DNA of 64,000 nt from Phoebastria nigripes (Eukaryota > Chordata > Aves > Procellariiformes > Diomedeidae), in contig JAYKAV010002530.1 in the NCBI GenBank assembly GCA_035582835.1, positions 894,359 to 958,358 on the forward strand, read 5' to 3'. The notes beneath the pieces are model-generated. The model was given only the letters and a program-made list of their open reading frames with translations. It searched no databases and was not told the DNA's origin. The position numbers and the translations under genes are program-made. Of this stretch, positions 63,350 through 64,000 are shown piece by piece (positions within the stretch are counted from its first letter, which is position 1; every line of letters starts with the position of its first letter).

Positions 63350-64000
63350 ACATCTGGATTATTAATTATTAGACTTTTAAGATTTCAATTATACTAATAA
63401 TAAATTCTTGGCTTTAATTATATATTAAGTGTGCTTCCTCTTTTTCCATAAACAAGATTGAGCGTAACAAGTCCAGAGTATTTGTTGAACTATGATACAA
63501 ATAATACCGGTATCTTTGAAGTGGTGAGTTATGGTTTTATGACTTCAGTTAAGTATCCTTTGTGCTGTCTGCACTCTTACTATCCAATGATTGAGAAAAT
63601 TGAATGCAATGCTTTGTTCAAGTAGTCAGCTGGGGAAAAATGTTGTGCACTTTTTTTTTTTTCCTTTTTTTTAAATCTACCTTGTTCTCTTGCTTGTTAC
63701 AATGTTTTCAGTAGAGGCAATTAATTTTTGTTTCATGTTTCTGCAGTCAAACTGCAATGTAGTAAATACTAACACCTTACTGTTTTGAATTAAAGGAAAA
63801 ATTCCTTTGGCTGAGCTGAACCGAGGCCAGAGCAAAANATTAATGTTCTGATTTCACAGAGAGCAGAAGAGGGGTATCCTGTGATTCACAGAGTAGCACT
63901 GACACTTACGTGCTTTTTGCTTCTGGGGGAGAGCTTTTCTTAAGACAACAGCAGTTTGAAGGTGTCTGCCTGACTTGTTTCTTCTGCGTGCAGCACTGTG
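63350..64000. other. Non-coding right end of the window
   Basis: Contains a T-rich run near 63651-63673. No gene recognised. Confidence 0.6.

Noticed and set aside
1..64000. CRISPR array, operons, phage or bacterial genes
   Set aside because: Repeat content and composition are those of a vertebrate nuclear genome. No evenly spaced direct repeats and no prokaryotic gene organisation.

Overview
This window looks like nuclear DNA from a bird (or a close archosaur). It is AT-rich and eukaryotic. I could not recognise any complete host protein-coding exon, tRNA or rRNA gene. Lineage evidence comes from the repeats: CR1 LINE 3' ends with the diagnostic CACAGAAT/ATTCTGTG terminus, a class III (ERVL-like) endogenous retrovirus family, two solo LTRs of related families, and worn amniote-age relics (a MIR-type SINE, an old CR1/L3-like fragment, MITE-like GGGCC...GTGTAA pieces). 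It is best read as a gene desert or a very large intron.

Layout. 1-18188: AT-rich non-coding DNA with homopolymers and one faint CR1 relic. 18189-18415: CR1 3' end, minus strand. 21483-26448: a minus-strand ERVL-like provirus of 4,966 bp with both LTRs, a tRNA-Lys1,2-type primer binding site, a polypurine tract, broken gag and pol, and no env. 26454-40599: non-coding DNA with two MITE-like relics, a well-preserved MIR-type SINE (33150-33330) and an old CR1/L3-like relic (39035-39235). 40600-40745: second CR1 fragment. 46756-47356: solo LTR of a diverged subfamily, flanked by TAAAC duplications. 50056-50745: an 80-nt hairpin and a GC-richer block that may be an unclassified repeat. 62806-63344: solo LTR of the same family as the provirus, flanked by perfect CAATT duplications. 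63350-64000: nothing recognised.

The only coding material that can be recognised is retroviral. In the provirus's own sense the order is 5' LTR (25869-26448), PBS, a gag-region ORF with an unusual hydrophobic N-terminal half, a gag C-terminal piece, a deletion junction into the last part of reverse transcriptase, RNase H, integrase, PPT and 3' LTR (21483-22045). The RT polymerase core and protease are missing, and every remaining frame is interrupted, so the copy is a non-functional fossil.

The most interesting points are: the multi-membrane-segment ORF in the gag position; a sharp patch of differences between the two LTRs next to the TATA box, which changes a CRE-like site; a trinucleotide repeat in the LTR that has become a palindrome in one copy; and an 80-nt two-part hairpin at 50056-50135. 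Single isolated N bases occur throughout and probably mark ambiguous or polymorphic calls.
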